Of a stretch of 64,000 bases of DNA, positions 11,361-21,892 are shown piece by piece (position 1 is the stretch's first letter; every line of letters begins with the position of its first letter). Location of the stretch: assembly GCA_949987705.1 (NCBI GenBank), contig OX465281.1, positions 143,454,876 to 143,518,875 on the forward strand. The letters are read 5' to 3'. The notes below the pieces were generated by a model. It worked only from the letters and a program-made list of their open reading frames with translations. It ran no database searches and was not told the DNA's origin. Position numbers and translations under genes: made by a program. Origin of the DNA: Thereva unica. Its lineage: Eukaryota; Arthropoda; Insecta; Diptera; Therevidae.

Positions 11361-12136
11361 GCATGCAGCGTCGTACAAAATATCGTTTTATACAAACGTC
11401 GACATGACTTGGTCGAAATTGGTTCTTACTTATCAGAAAATCAGGGGTTTCCTTTTCTTCTCACTGTGATTGATAGCTTTTCAAAGTATGCATGGACACT
11501 ACCTTTAAAATCCACAAAGGAATCAGAAGTGGCAGTGCATTCGATTTTTAATACAGGACGCATTCCAAGGAATTTACAAACCGATGATGGAAAAGAGTTT
11601 TTTAATAAACCGTTTCGTCAACTGATGAAAGATTACGAAATCAACCATTATTCCAGCTACAGTACTTTGAAAGCCTCGATTGTAGAAAGATTTAACAGAA
11701 CGTTGAAAAATATGATGTGGAAAGAATTCAGCATGAATGGCAATTATCACTGGATTAGCATGTTGGCCAAGTTGACAGACGACTACAATACAACAAAACA
11801 TCGTACGATTAAGATGAGACCTATAGATGTCGGGCCTAATAACGAAAAACGTTTTTATCTGTGTATAATTACCCTAAAATAAAAACAAAGTCTAAATACA
11901 AAATAGGTGATTTTGTTCGTATAAGTAGACATGAACATGTATTCGAAAAAGGCTATACACCTAATTGGTTCACAGAGATATTCAAAATAAAAGAAGTTAA
12001 ACCTGTTTACCCGACAACATATATTCTCGAAGATTACCAAGGAAATTTAATTCAAGGCAGGTTTTATGGACCAGAAATAGCTCCTGTGAAAAACCCTGAT
12101 TTTTATTTAGTAGAAAAGGTTATAAAAAGAAGCGGT
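11361..12136 (+). pseudogene. Polinton integrase (retroviral-type), main part, 5' truncated and frameshifted
   Basis: Polinton integrases (animal 'F54H12.3-like') insert the element DNA. The frame opens after a TAG at 11358 and shows the core: 'DLVEIG', 'LLTVIDSFSKYAW' (first Asp), 'LQTDDGKEFFN' (second Asp) and 'SIVERFNRTLKNMMW' (catalytic Glu). It lacks the N-terminal zinc region. Near 11855 the frame shifts. The second frame holds the DNA-binding C-terminal part ('YKIGDFVRISR', 'FEKGYTPNW', 'YLVEKVI'). At 12136 the gene is cut by a BEL retrotransposon. Its chromodomain-like end resumes at 33848. The longer apparent frame to 12211 runs into BEL LTR sequence and is spurious. Confidence 0.9.
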
Positions 12137-13228
12137 TGTTCAGAACTTGCAGTTTCTATTCTGAATGTAAGAGAAAAGGTGCCGGAAGGATGTGATCCAA
12201 ATGAAATATAAAGTTTCCTCGAATTAAACTATTCTTTATTCAACCGAGTTACTTTAATTTATAATTCAATAATAACTTTAGTTCAAAACTTACTCGACAA
12301 ATTAACAAGAATATCCTGTTTTTTTTTTTAAGAATTTGGGTATTATATACTTACTTAGATAATTTCCCTTTTAAATTTAGTCTTTTCTTCCGTGTGCCTG
12401 CTGCTTGCTGGGTTGCCCAGTTTTGTAGTTTAACTGCTGCGGTGAGTGAAGTATGAAAGTTGTCCCGTGGAGCGCTTGCTGCGATTGTATTTACTTATGG
12501 TGGTCCACAACCTCTGTGATGGAGATGCTGACTCAAGCACGTCAGCGGATCTCGTCTTGGCTACAGGGAAAAAACCTTCAACGCTTTTTTTTCTGGTATA
12601 GGGTACTGACTCAGCCTCGTCAGTACATATTATTAGTACGATGAAAGGATCTCAAACTCAATCCTTTCAATTTGGTTGAAATCACAGAGACAATCTCAAT
12701 GCTCGATTTTCTGTTAATGTCTCAACCTCAAAGCACGCTTGATGATCTGAAGTGATCTGATCTGGTGCTGGCCGTCTGCCGGTATTTATTTGCGTTTTCA
12801 CAATACAATTGGTGGGGAGCCTTGGTTTGGCGTGCATTCTCGGTTCGTGTAATCGCTTGAGCATCTGGTCGTCTCTTTCTACCAAATAGGTTTGTTGATA
12901 GGTGTTATTTGTTGTCCTTTCCTTTAATAACCGATCGGATTTATTTTAGTGATGGTAACTTATTTCATGTTGGATGGCGTTTTTGGGAGGAGGAGTCCAT
13001 TTTCTAGTGTTGAGGGGTACGTGTTCTTTGTGGAACGTATGTTTATTTCACTGGTAATTCCTTTGTTTTTAGATTCGTGCATTTGCCGACGGGATTTTGC
13101 TATTTCTGGAATTTAAGGAATTTTGACTAGTTGGACGTTTTTTACGGTTTTTCTTGGAGGATGATTTTTTCCCAGCCCGTGGCTGTTTTTGTGGAGTATT
13201 TTTTCTGTTGTTTGTGACGGACGGAACA
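12137..13228 (-). repeat. BEL 3' LTR
   Basis: Matches 32965-33847 end to end, but is 209 bp longer. Extra blocks include about 12205-12330 (AT-rich, ending in a T run) and about 12430-12545. The outer edge joins Polinton integrase DNA at the CGGT duplication; the inner edge joins the polypurine tract. The shared open frame on the minus strand (12682-12885 here, 33315-33518 in the other LTR) is conserved only as LTR sequence. Confidence 0.95.
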
Positions 13229-13241
13229 TTCTCCCCGCCTT
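13229..13241 (-). promoter_or_regulatory. BEL polypurine tract
   Basis: On the minus strand AAGGCGGGGAGAA immediately precedes the LTR start TGTTCC. This is the expected plus-strand DNA primer position for an LTR element. Confidence 0.85.
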
Positions 13242-13393
13242 GAAGCGTCTAGCTTCAAGAAGATTATATCCCCTTTTGAAGGTTATCGCCAGGGAAAAAA
13301 AATGAGGACATTTGTTTGAATTCATTTGTTTATATTTATTTCATGACATGTTTTATCTGCCCCGTTTTTTTTCTCCCCCTTTTTTTATTTATT

Positions 13394-14187
13394 GACGTGA
13401 CAACGTCTATTAAATCGGTTTAAGATAGGACGCGCGTGTGAAAATGTCCCGCACAATGTCCCGCACACAAAAAAAATCATATCTCCGCCCCCATACATGT
13501 TAGGGGGTGGTTAATGGCTCAAAATTTTCGTTAATTTATCCTCTACACGGGAAAAATACATTCATTCACCTTATTGACGTGACAACGTCTATTAAATCGG
13601 TTTAAGATAGGACGCGCGTGTGAAAATGTCCCGCACACAAAAAAAAATTTGCTTCGAAATATATAATTTATTAGGGGTATTCACGCTTTGTTGTATTCAG
13701 CCTTGTATCGTTGTATTGAGTGTATTTGGTTACACCTTTGTAAAATAATACAAGGCTTACTCAAATAAAAATATTTACAAGAGCGTTGTAATTTTACTAC
13801 ACTAAAAAGTGTTGTATTACGTATTGTATCGTTGTATTAATATATTTGACAGGTAACATTATTTGACATATTCAAAATGGATCAGGATATGGTAAATTGA
13901 ATAAATTCATTTATTTAAATCTATTTAATTCTATTTTAAAACTTTAGAATAATTCAATTGAACAAAATAAAAGAAAAAGGAAGAGAAATTCTAACAAAAA
14001 GTATGTATTTACAATAGATTGCAAACGGAGCGTTCACTCTTCGTTGTAAATTTGCATTGTATATTTACACCGTTTACAATGATATACTTTAGCGTGAATA
14101 CCGCTATTGATTGAGAAAATAATACAAAACGTAATAACAGACGTTGTCACGTTCAAATTAATAGACGTTGTCACGTTAAAATACGGA
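13394..14187. mobile_element. Two nested Helentron-like non-autonomous elements
   Basis: GACGTGACAACGTC occurs at 13394 and again at 13576, each after TT and each followed by the same 'tattaaatcggtttaag' and 'tgtcccgcaca' sequence. The inverted partner GACGTTGTCACGTT occurs at 14140 and at 14164. The simplest reading is an inner element (13576 to about 14153) inside an outer one (13394 to about 14187). The same terminal box starts and ends the Rep-bearing insertion at 26763-28006, so all belong to one family. The 3' boxes lie slightly inside the end, as in the asymmetric inverted repeats of Helentrons. No coding sequence. It lies in BEL sequence after the extra ORF. Confidence 0.65.
13673..14105. 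mobile_element. 433-bp MITE, Harbinger-like
   Basis: Imperfect 15-bp terminal inverted repeats (AGGGGTATTCACGCT at 13673-13687 and the complement of AGCGGTATTCACGCT at 14091-14105). Flanked by a 3-bp duplication ATT (13670-13672, 14106-14108). Three-base duplications and GGGTATTCAC-type ends suggest PIF/Harbinger. Subterminal 'ttgtat' and 'tacaa' boxes alternate on both sides. It is inserted in the inner Helentron-like element. Confidence 0.75.
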
Positions 14188-14711
14188 CGTGATACTTCAC
14201 ATCCAAGACCATTAATTTTTTTGTTTATTTGTGGTGATTTGGTGTCCATGTTAGTTGGCTGTGGGTTGGTTGATTGCAGGTACATCCGAATTTGGTTTGC
14301 TGAATTTTTTACGCAACGTAATGTTCCATCGCCCAGTCGTAATCTGAAGCCCCTTTTGGATTTCTTAATTTGCTCCCATGGGATGGTCATATTTTTAATT
14401 TTTTCCCAGAGCTCTTTATTTATGATGACCCCTGCTGGAGGTTGTTGGCGCTGCCGGTACGTGTCCAAGGTTAAACGCCTTTTTGGTATTTGACTCGCTG
14501 GTTCTGGCTGTCGCTCCTTTGGCCTGGTTGTTGGGATTTTTCATGGTGCTGTCCGTTTGCGAATTTCAGGCCCGCTTGGTTCTGCTTCGAATGGCCTTTT
14601 GATTATTGGCCTTTGTGGTGATGGAACCTTGGATTTTACTGTCGCTGCTGATGGTGTTGTCCGCGGTGGTGTTTCATGTTGAGGGACATCATCAATCCAT
14701 AAATACTCCAT
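14188..14711 (-). pseudogene. Extra ORF downstream of BEL pol, unknown function
   Basis: An ATG at 14711 opens a frame that starts MEYLWIDDVPQHE and continues Pro- and Lys/Arg-rich for 57 codons to a TGA at about 14540. It then reads on in the same frame for about another 115 codons, including a compact block 'WEKIKNMTIPWEQIKKS' and 'RLRLGDGTLRCVK'. It ends where the Helentron-like insertion begins (about 14188). It lies between the pol end (about 14905) and the polypurine tract, the env position in some BEL/gypsy elements. There is no signal peptide, membrane segment or Cys-rich ectodomain, so it is not an env. The basic, proline-rich N-terminus and folded-looking C-terminus suggest a nucleic-acid-binding accessory protein (inference). 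Confidence 0.6.
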
Positions 14712-14904
14712 GGCTTAAAAACTTTTTTTTCACTCCTGCGTTCACTTTAAAATGGTGACTAAGAATATTTGACTTTTATTGGGTGCCGTTGTGCATTCGG
14801 TGACGGTCGTTCTTGTTGCTCTTTTCCTTCGGTTTGGTTGGTAGCTGTACCAGCAATTTTGGTTGAGTTCTGAGATGATTAATTGGCGGAAGTGCCTCCA
14901 TAAT

Positions 14905-16723
14905 TAAATTTGATCTGTTGACGTATTTGATGGAAGGGGGCATATTTTATTACTTGGTCGTTTTATGATGTTGAGTTGTGTCTTTAGTGTGACTACTCGA
15001 ATTAAATTGTCCTTTCCAGGGTGTGTGTTTATTACTCTGCCATCGACCACATCGTGTGTGTTTATTAATCTAACCATCGCGAGGGTGGTAGTCGCTCATC
15101 CTTTACAAGTACTAAGTCATTGATTTTGATTTCGGGCGCTGGTTTTAGCCATTTGGGTCTGTGTAGTAGACTACTTAGGTATTCTGAACTCCATCGAGTT
15201 CAAAAATTTTGATAGAGCTTCTGTATGAGTTGATATCGGTTGAGTCGGTTAACATTTATGTCTAGAAGACTCGGCTCTGGATGGGTTAGTAGAGGACTGC
15301 CGATTAGGAAGTGTCCTGGGGTTGATATGTCCCCTGGATCTTGGGTGAGTTCGGTGATGGGTCTGGTTAGGGCGGTTTCGATTTGTGTGGTAAGCGTGCT
15401 AAATTCTTCGTATGTTAGGATTGAATCCCCGATGACCCATTTTAGATGGTTTATTTACAGATTTAACTCCATTTTCCCAGAGGCCTCCAAAGTGGGGTGA
15501 GGCTGGCGGAATGAAATCCCACTTGATCCCTTGGTTTTCCATAGCTTCGGCTAATTCTCGTTCCAGGGCTTTATTGGCTGCTATTTCATATTGTGTCAGA
15601 AGATTGTTTGCACCAATAAAGTTAGATCCACAGTCACTATATATGTCGGAGCATATTCCTCGACGTGCCATGAATCTTCGGAACGTTGTAATGAAGCCTG
15701 CCGTGGATGCATCAGTGACGACTTCTAGATGAATGGCCTTCGTTACCATGCATATGAACAGTATATATCCCTTTTGAGTCCTGGCTCCGCGCATTTTTGA
15801 TAGCTTCAGATTGAATGGCCCGCAATAGTCAACGCCGGTGTGTGTGAATGGCCTGGCAGGGCGGACTCTAAATGTCGGAAGGTTGCCCATTAATTGGGTG
15901 CGTCCTGATGCGACTTGTCTGCAACACTTCATACATTTATGGTTGTGTCTTCGGACGGCATTTCGGGCGTGTAAGATCCAGTACCTTTCCCTGATCATGT
16001 TCATCATAAGTTGAGTTCCACCATGCATGGTTGTCCGGTGCACATTGTCTATAATCAGAGTGGTTAATGGTGCCTTTTCCGGCAGTATGATGGGATGGCA
16101 GACTGTAAAGGGTATGTTGGCGTTCTGGATGCGACCTCCAGCTCTCAGTATTCCTTCTTGGTCAATGAATGGGGCTAGTTTTAACGAGCGACTTTTATTG
16201 GGTAAGTTTTGTTTTGAGTGCGTCTTCGGATCTCTTCTTTGAATTCCATGGCTTGTGTGGCCTTTATCCATAGGGTTAGCGCCTTCTGAATTTCGTTTGA
16301 CGTCAAATATGTGGGTTATGGTCTGGCAGGCTTTGGTTCGAGTATTCTTAGCCATCTGCGACAATATGCTGTGACTCGTAGTAGCCTTGTGAGAGATGAA
16401 TATTTTTCCAATATGATGTCGCTGAGGTTTGGTGGATCGATGCCGACGCGTAGGTTGTTGACTGTTTTTCGCTGGCCTACTGTGCTGTCTTGAACTTCTT
16501 TGCGTTTCGGCCATAGCTCCTTTGGTTTTCTGAGCCAATGTGGACCTTTCCACCACAGTTTGTGATGTTTCAATTCGTCTGGGGTGAGTCCTCTTGTTGC
16601 GCAGTCTGCTGGATTGCCTCTGTTCGGATGTGGTTCCAGCTGCATTGTTCTAGGATTTGATGAATCTGCGACACTCTGTTCGCCACAAACGTTTCCCAGG
16701 AAGCCGGGTGTTTCCTCAACCAT
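14905..16723 (-). pseudogene. BEL pol: integrase and C-terminal region
   Basis: Reading down the minus strand: a pre-integrase block with a [14 protein letters not shown] motif (16316-16723), then the integrase frame (15399-16556). The integrase has an HHCC-like zinc region (KCMKCC), a DDE core ('THTGVDYCGPF', 'IYSDCGSNFIGA', 'HFGGLWE') and the end 'GVKSV'. A frameshift near 15430 moves the rest to another frame, where 'LTYEEFSTL', 'PGHFLIG.PLL' and 'VNRLNRY' blocks typical of BEL continue to about 15080, with stops. The pol end is near 14905. All three acidic residues of the active site are visible, but the gene is not intact. Confidence 0.85.
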
Positions 16724-16903
16724 GCAAGCACAATGGTTGAATCAGTCCATGCTGTCGTGGTTATTGGTTCCAATTTTAAGTCTCCCTTTATCTGGTCCAG
16801 TAATTTTGTTAATAGATATGCACCGCAGAGTTCCAGTTTCGGCAGCGAAATAGTTTTTATGGGTGCTACTTTGCTCTTTGCTGCGATCAAGTGACATTGG
16901 ATT

Positions 16904-17620
16904 TAGTCCATTCAAAACGCGGAGGGGGGGGGGTTTCAAAATAAACACCAAAAGAATTTGATGTTCTGTTGCAAAAATGAGAAAAATTGGCACTTATCCA
17001 AATAAGATCCATTTTCTATGACTTTTTCGTCAAATCTATGTTTTGGCAGTAAAGTAACCTTTTTTAAAAAATATATAAAAATCTTAACGATTTTCTACGA
17101 AGAGGCCCCCTTTAGCAGGAGGCCCTGGGCCCGGGCCCGGTGTGCCCTGCCTTAAAGACGGCCCTGGAGGGAGGTGGTGTCGGTCGGCGTATGACGGATG
17201 GGCGCAGATGGTGGAAGAGTGCAGGCGGCGAAGGGCGGGTAGAGGCAGAAGGGATGTAGGTGAACGATAAAGGGGGTAGGCGTAGGAGACGCACATGTAG
17301 GGTGGGGGGGGGGGGCGATCGTAGGAGGAGTAAGTAAGGAGTATCCCTTACTATTAAGTTCGCCTTAATTTAGTATAAATCAACCACCTTCGCAAATAAA
17401 TATTAAAAAAATTGCATTTCATCGCATTAGTTTTCATTATTACTGAAATAATCACAAAAACCCCCTAAAAGGGGTGTTTTTTGCATTTTTAGGGGTGATG
17501 CCCTAATTTTAGGACCGCGGGACCTCGATTTTCGTGATCAGCGACCCCAAAAACGTTTAGGGTTCGATTTTCTTAACGGTGTTATTTTGGAACACCATAA
17601 CGCGCGTTTTGAATGGACTA
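16904..17620. mobile_element. 717-bp MITE (family E2), TIR TAGTCCATTC, in BEL RNase H
   Basis: Ends TAGTCCATTCAAAACGCG / CGCGTTTTGAATGGACTA. Flanked by 3-bp duplications ATT (16901-16903, 17621-17623); ignoring one duplication restores the host reading frame. A second family member is at 57121-58089. The right 280 bp (17340-17620) matches both long arms of that copy. The left arm is shortened and carries a G run (about 16921-16930). The core (17095-17330) is very GC-rich and unlike the rest. No gene. Confidence 0.85.
17095..17335. other. GC-rich insert within the E2 MITE
   Basis: 'gaggccccctttagcagg', then an alternating gggccc palindrome, then 'gccctgccttaaagacggcc', followed by purine-rich sequence and a G12-13 tract near 17298-17311. 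GC content is far above the surrounding AT-rich DNA, and the E2 copy at 57 kb lacks it. The GGGCCC box resembles termini of some DNA transposons, so this may be a further nested fragment. Short minus-strand frames here look like composition artefacts. Confidence 0.5.
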
Positions 17621-18175
17621 ATTAGTCCGTTTTCATCTTGTGTCCGTATATGTATATGCTGTTGTGGCGTAGGCTTTGATGGATGCGTCACCAAATCCAT
17701 GAAGTTCGATGGTTTTGCTCTTGCTGCTGATTTGAATCCAACGAGGAATTTGTATTGCTTGGATTCTTTGGAGTTCTGAGTGGAACTTTCGCCACTGCTC
17801 CTGCACGGTACCTGGGACTCTCCCATCCCATTCGATCTTTAGGAGCCAGAGACTCTGTATCAGAATCTTGGCGTTGACTGTGATTGGAGTGAGCCATCCG
17901 ATGGGGTCGAATAATTTCGCGATTTCGGATAATATTTTCGGTTTGGTATAAATTTCGTTGGCGGTTTCTGTGTTGACTTTATACGAAAGGGTGTCGGTTG
18001 AGGGATTCCAGTACAGTCCAAGTGCCTTTACTTCGTCTGAGTTGATCACGAGAGGAAGAGCGATTTCCCGATCGGCTTCTGGTACCCTTTTCAAAATGTC
18101 ATTATGATTTGCTGCCTATTTCCTAAGTTCCAGACCACCTGATCGAAGGAGGTGAATTAATTGATCTTGTTTTTG

Positions 18176-19105
18176 TTATGCTTCCTCGATGTTGTCTGCT
18201 CCGGTCATTAGGTCGTCGACGTAGAAGTCGTTGCATGCTGCCTTTGACCCGAGTTGATATGTGTCCGATTCAGTCCTTGCCAGTTGCTGCATCGTTCGGA
18301 TTGCTAAAAATGGTGCACTTTTGGTTCCAAATGCTACTGTTAGTAGCTTATAATCTTTTATAGGTTGCTCTGGAGACTCCCTCCAGACGATCCGCTGATA
18401 TTCGGCGTCGTCGGGATGTATCCGTATTTGGCGGTACATTTTCTCAATGTCTGCCATATATGCGATGCGGTATTTTCTCCATCGTATGAGAGTGGACATT
18501 AAGGAATCTTGAATGACTGGTCTATTTAACAGTGTGCTATTTAATGATTTCCCATTGGTCGTCGGTCGAGACGAATCGAATACCACACGAAGTTTGGTGG
18601 TTGTGCTGCTTGGCTTTAGGACAGCATGGTGTGGTAGGTAGCAGCATTCATACGTAGAGGTACCATTTGGCAGTTCTTTCTTGAATGCTGATTCTGGAAC
18701 GTCGGTTGCCAGCATGTGTCCTAAAGTCAAATACTCTTGCATGCATTTTATGTATTCGTTCTTTAGGGCTGGATTATGTTGAAATCGTTTTTCCATTTGG
18801 AGCAGTGTTTGGAGGGCTATTTGTCTCGATGCGCCAAGCTGGACTTGATCTTGCTGAGTCTTAAATGCAAGTCGAACCTGGTATCGCCCGTTGTTGCATC
18901 TTGTGACGATGCTGATAAAATGGTTTTCGCATTGTACCTCTTCCTCGGTCCATTTTGGTCTCGATGTGATTTCCTCTAATTCCCAAAACCTCTTTAGACT
19001 GGTGTCAGGAGCTACTTGCGTCAAGAAGCTTTCGATTCTTGTTTCTCCTTGTGTCGTTGGGCTGTTCCCAGAGATGATCCATCCAAATACTGTTTTCTGC
19101 CCCAC
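18176..19105 (-). pseudogene. BEL pol: reverse transcriptase
   Basis: An uninterrupted 309-codon frame covers the RT fingers and palm. It has 'GWIISG' at the N side, 'CCYLPHHAVLKP..TTTKLRVVFDSS' (the BEL fingers block), 'YMADIEKMYRQI' with the first catalytic Asp, and 'FYVDDLMTG' with the YVDD active site. Synthesises element cDNA in the virus-like particle. The start given is the first Met of the open frame; the true protein is a gag-pol product. Stops flank it at 18176 and between 19106 and 19228, where protease-RT linker sequence is shifted, so it is no longer part of a complete polyprotein. Confidence 0.9.
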
Positions 19106-19228
19106 TGTGGTCCCGTCGCTGCCTAGCCTTTCCTAGGCCGTCCATGATGATAGTGGGAAATACGTCCGCCCCTAGGAGGGTGGAATGTCGGATCTGCCAA
19201 TTGGAGTCCTTTTAAGTACTTCAAATCC

Positions 19229-19663
19229 CTAGTAGAGCATTCCTTTCTTGGTAGTGGGTTTGTGATCTTGGTAAATACGATCGCCTACGATGATCTTGGA
19301 TGGTTGACTCCGTGCCTTCATTTGTAGTATGACGCTATTGGTCATTCCGTCAATTGGGATGCTTCCTAGTACTGATACCTCCGTTTGCGTGTGTTCCCGC
19401 TTGAGTCGTAAATTCTGGACCACTGATTCTCGTACAAAGCTCGCTTGAGAACCTTGATCGATAAGTGTTCTGCAAATCTGTTGTTGTCCTGACGGCGATA
19501 TTACCGTGACCAGTGCTGTGGCCAATACTACTTGTTGGTGGTTCCGAGGGGCTGCCTGAAAGAAATACGTCTGAAGCTGACTGCTTGGTTCTTCATTGAT
19601 TGAACTTGGTGGAGTTGCACGGGTGCTGAGCTTAGGCTGATTTTCCTTTTGATTCCTGTGCAA
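19229..19663 (-). pseudogene. BEL aspartic protease region
   Basis: A 144-codon frame contains 'CRTLIDQGSQASFV', the retropepsin active-site block in the DQGSQ form common in BEL elements, followed by 'VLGSIPIDGM' and 'IIVGD'. It would cleave Gag-Pol. The frame ends at 19229, and the next recognisable blocks (the ADP.FH-like linker) are in another frame. Confidence 0.8.
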
Positions 19664-20594
19664 CGATGTGTGATGGGTTCCGCCGCATTAGAAGCACCTT
19701 GTCTTGCTTGGGCATTGCGTGCGGCGTGCGGCGGCCCAGCCAGTTAATGCATAGTTCCTTTGCTTTAACTACTTTGTATCTCTCGTCTATGCTTGTGTAT
19801 ATTTGGGACACTTTTTCATGACGTGTGCGCCCTTGCATACGCTGCATGTACTCTGATTCGATACGTGGAATATTTGAGTGTGCCGCTTGGGACGTTCCCT
19901 GGATTTACTTTCGTGATGATCTCTCTTGCTACCTGTTGATATGGTGACGGCTTCTAATGTTCTGAATCTAGTTTCCAAGAATTCTCGTAATTCCTTCCAA
20001 GTTGGAATTGATTGCCTTGACTTGGTGCTTTGCGATTGTTCCCATAAATAGTGTGTTTCAGTAGGTAGTTTTTGGACCAGTAAGTGGATGTGAATGGGAT
20101 TACAATTTAGGGTGGAGATCTCCAGATTCTCAATGGCAGTGATGCATTCATGGGTCCTCCTTGATGCCTTGAGCAGATTCCCGAGTTAACCTGGGTTGAC
20201 CGAGCAGAATGTCGAGTTGCGTTTTCAACAATGCTCGTTTGTTGTCATATGTATCTAAGAGCAGCTTCCATGCTGGCTCATAGTTGGCGTCGATGATGAG
20301 AGTGTTGCTGAGTAATCTACTACCCTCTCCGAATTCGCTTTGAGATATTGGAGCTTTTGCGCTCCTGATAGCGATGCTTTGTTGTGGACAAGGCTCGAGA
20401 ATAGATCTAAGAACGTTGGCCATGATGCATAATCTCCAGAGAATATTCGAATCGAGATCCGTGGTAGTTTTATCTCGTTGTTCTGATGAATGTTGTGAGA
20501 TATGTTTAAGTCCGCTGATGATTGTCCAGCTCTTGTTGGCTGGTTTGCGAGTGGAAGAGTTTTATCGCAATCTTCCTGGATTTTACAGTACAAC
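19632..20594 (-). pseudogene. BEL gag, central and C-terminal part
   Basis: The N side shows 'LPRISIRIFSGDYASWPTF', the BEL gag (DUF1759-type) entry, with 'FSSLVHN' and 'QKLQYLK'. A frame change near 20300 follows, then 'RLLSNTLIIDANYEPAW' and 'DNKRALLKTQLD'. Near 19810-19850 a zinc knuckle is clear (CSVCKGAHVMKKC: C-x2-C-x3-H-x4-C). A second knuckle-like block at about 19660-19690 carries a stop. Gag would form the virus-like particle. It is cut at about 20594 by a Jockey LINE. Confidence 0.8.
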
Positions 20595-21892
20595 CGACAA
20601 AAAAGATCCACTGGCGATCTTTTAGTCAGTCTTACAGAACACCTCAGCCGTAGCCTGCATGGATCCGGTGAGTCTACTCTGGTTGCTCTGGATATCTCCA
20701 AGGCTTTCGATAGAGTTTGGCACTCAGCCTTGTTAGCTAAACTCAAAGCTATTGGAGTTGACTCTCTTCTACAGAAGTGGATTGAGAGTTTCCTTTCTGG
20801 CCGTTCAATCAAAGTGGTATTGGATGGCGTCAAATCCGCATCCCACCCGATCTCTGCGGGGGTACCCCAGGGGTCAATTTTATTTCTCATATTTATAAAT
20901 GACCTTCTTTCAATCTCCTCCAACCCACTTCTCAGCTTCGCTGACGACGGTACTCTACGTTACTCGTACAGCTTCGATACAAGACAGACTCATGCCAGAT
21001 CCTGTCTTGATGATCGCGAACTAATGTCCAACTCTATTAATAACGACATTGAACTCATTCTGGAGTGGGGAAAGAAGAATCGTGTTGAATTCAACTCCGA
21101 CAAAACCAAGTACTGTCCTATCTCCAAAAAGATGCTCAACACCTCTCCACCCTTGAGAGTGGATGGAGTTCAATTAATGGCCGACCCATCCTTACACATC
21201 TTAGGCGTGACATTAGCGAAAGACTTGCGATGGAATGACCACATATTCCAAATCGCCAAACAAGCATCCCAGTGCTTGGGATTTCTTAAGAGGTGCAAGT
21301 TCCTCCTCCAGCCATCGGCCCGTGCTGTTATTTATAAATCCTACATTCGGCCTCTTCTCGAATATAACTCCCTCGTTTGGGGCAATAAAAAAATGGCGCT
21401 CAAGTTAATTGATGACGACACCGCCTGCTCCACAATCACCGTAGGAATGTAGTAGCACTAACAAAATTTTATATCTACTATCATAGTGACTGTTCCTCCG
21501 AGTTAAACGCTCTCCTGCCTCCACGGCAATCTTATACCCGCAACACCAAATTAGCCCACTCGTCTCATTCCCTTCACCTGCAACTACCCCTTTCACGCAC
21601 TCAGCAAGATATGAATTCGTTTGTTAATAGAACAACTCGACTGTGGAATAACCTCTCGCAGTCAGTATTTCCGAACTCCTACAACATCCAAGAGTTCAAA
21701 CGCAGGGTTCATCACCACCTTCTTTAATACCCCCCGTACCTTTTAATCCTTAACCTATACCCCCCCCCCCCCCTCATCTCTCTCCCGTACTAAGCTTACT
21801 GCTAGACATTGCACCATGACGTGACAAATGACATGACGGACTAGTAGTACAAAGGGTGACTCCTAAGCTTAGCACTACCACATAAAAAAAAA
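20595..21892 (+). mobile_element. Jockey-type LINE, 5'-truncated copy in BEL gag
   Basis: Opens inside the RT domain ('STGDLL', then 'LDISKAFDRVWH', 'GVPQGSI', 'FADDGTL'), so the 5' three-fifths is missing, as expected for target-primed reverse transcription that stopped early. The frame is open to about 21452; an internal deletion near 21380 then breaks it. The 3' UTR matches the copy at 42.2 kb (ccc tract, 'gctagacattgcaccatgac') and ends in a short A tail (21884-21892). Compared with the 42-kb copy it lacks about 14 bp in the GVPQGS-to-FLIF segment. Confidence 0.9.

Larger units (their letters stand above)
16570..18094 (-). pseudogene. BEL pol: RT thumb/connection and RNase H, split by a MITE
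   Basis: The frame 17633-18094 carries the BEL 'LGLYWNP..D.LSY' and 'LFDPIGWLTPI' blocks and reaches 'HGFGDAS', the RNase H entry. A 717-bp MITE (16904-17620) interrupts it. The frame resumes at 16900 with '[23 protein letters not shown]' in pieces and '[12 protein letters not shown]', which holds an RNase H catalytic Asp. With the MITE and one 3-bp duplication ignored, the two halves are in one frame, so this part was open when the MITE landed. Confidence 0.85.

Noticed and set aside
11574..11801. Minus-strand ORF opposite the Polinton integrase
   Set aside because: Shadow of the integrase core on the other strand.
12682..12885. 67-codon ORF present twice (also 33315-33518)
   Set aside because: It lies inside the BEL LTRs; duplication is explained by the LTR pair and it resembles no protein.
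14107..14493. Plus-strand 128-codon ORF
   Set aside because: Antisense shadow of the BEL extra ORF and of the Helentron-like end.
17084..17296. Proline-rich minus-strand ORFs in the GC-rich island
   Set aside because: Two overlapping frames are open merely because of GC-rich composition; no motif.
20255..20923. 222-codon minus-strand ORF
   Set aside because: Chimera of antisense Jockey sequence and BEL gag; only the gag part (20594 downward) is real.
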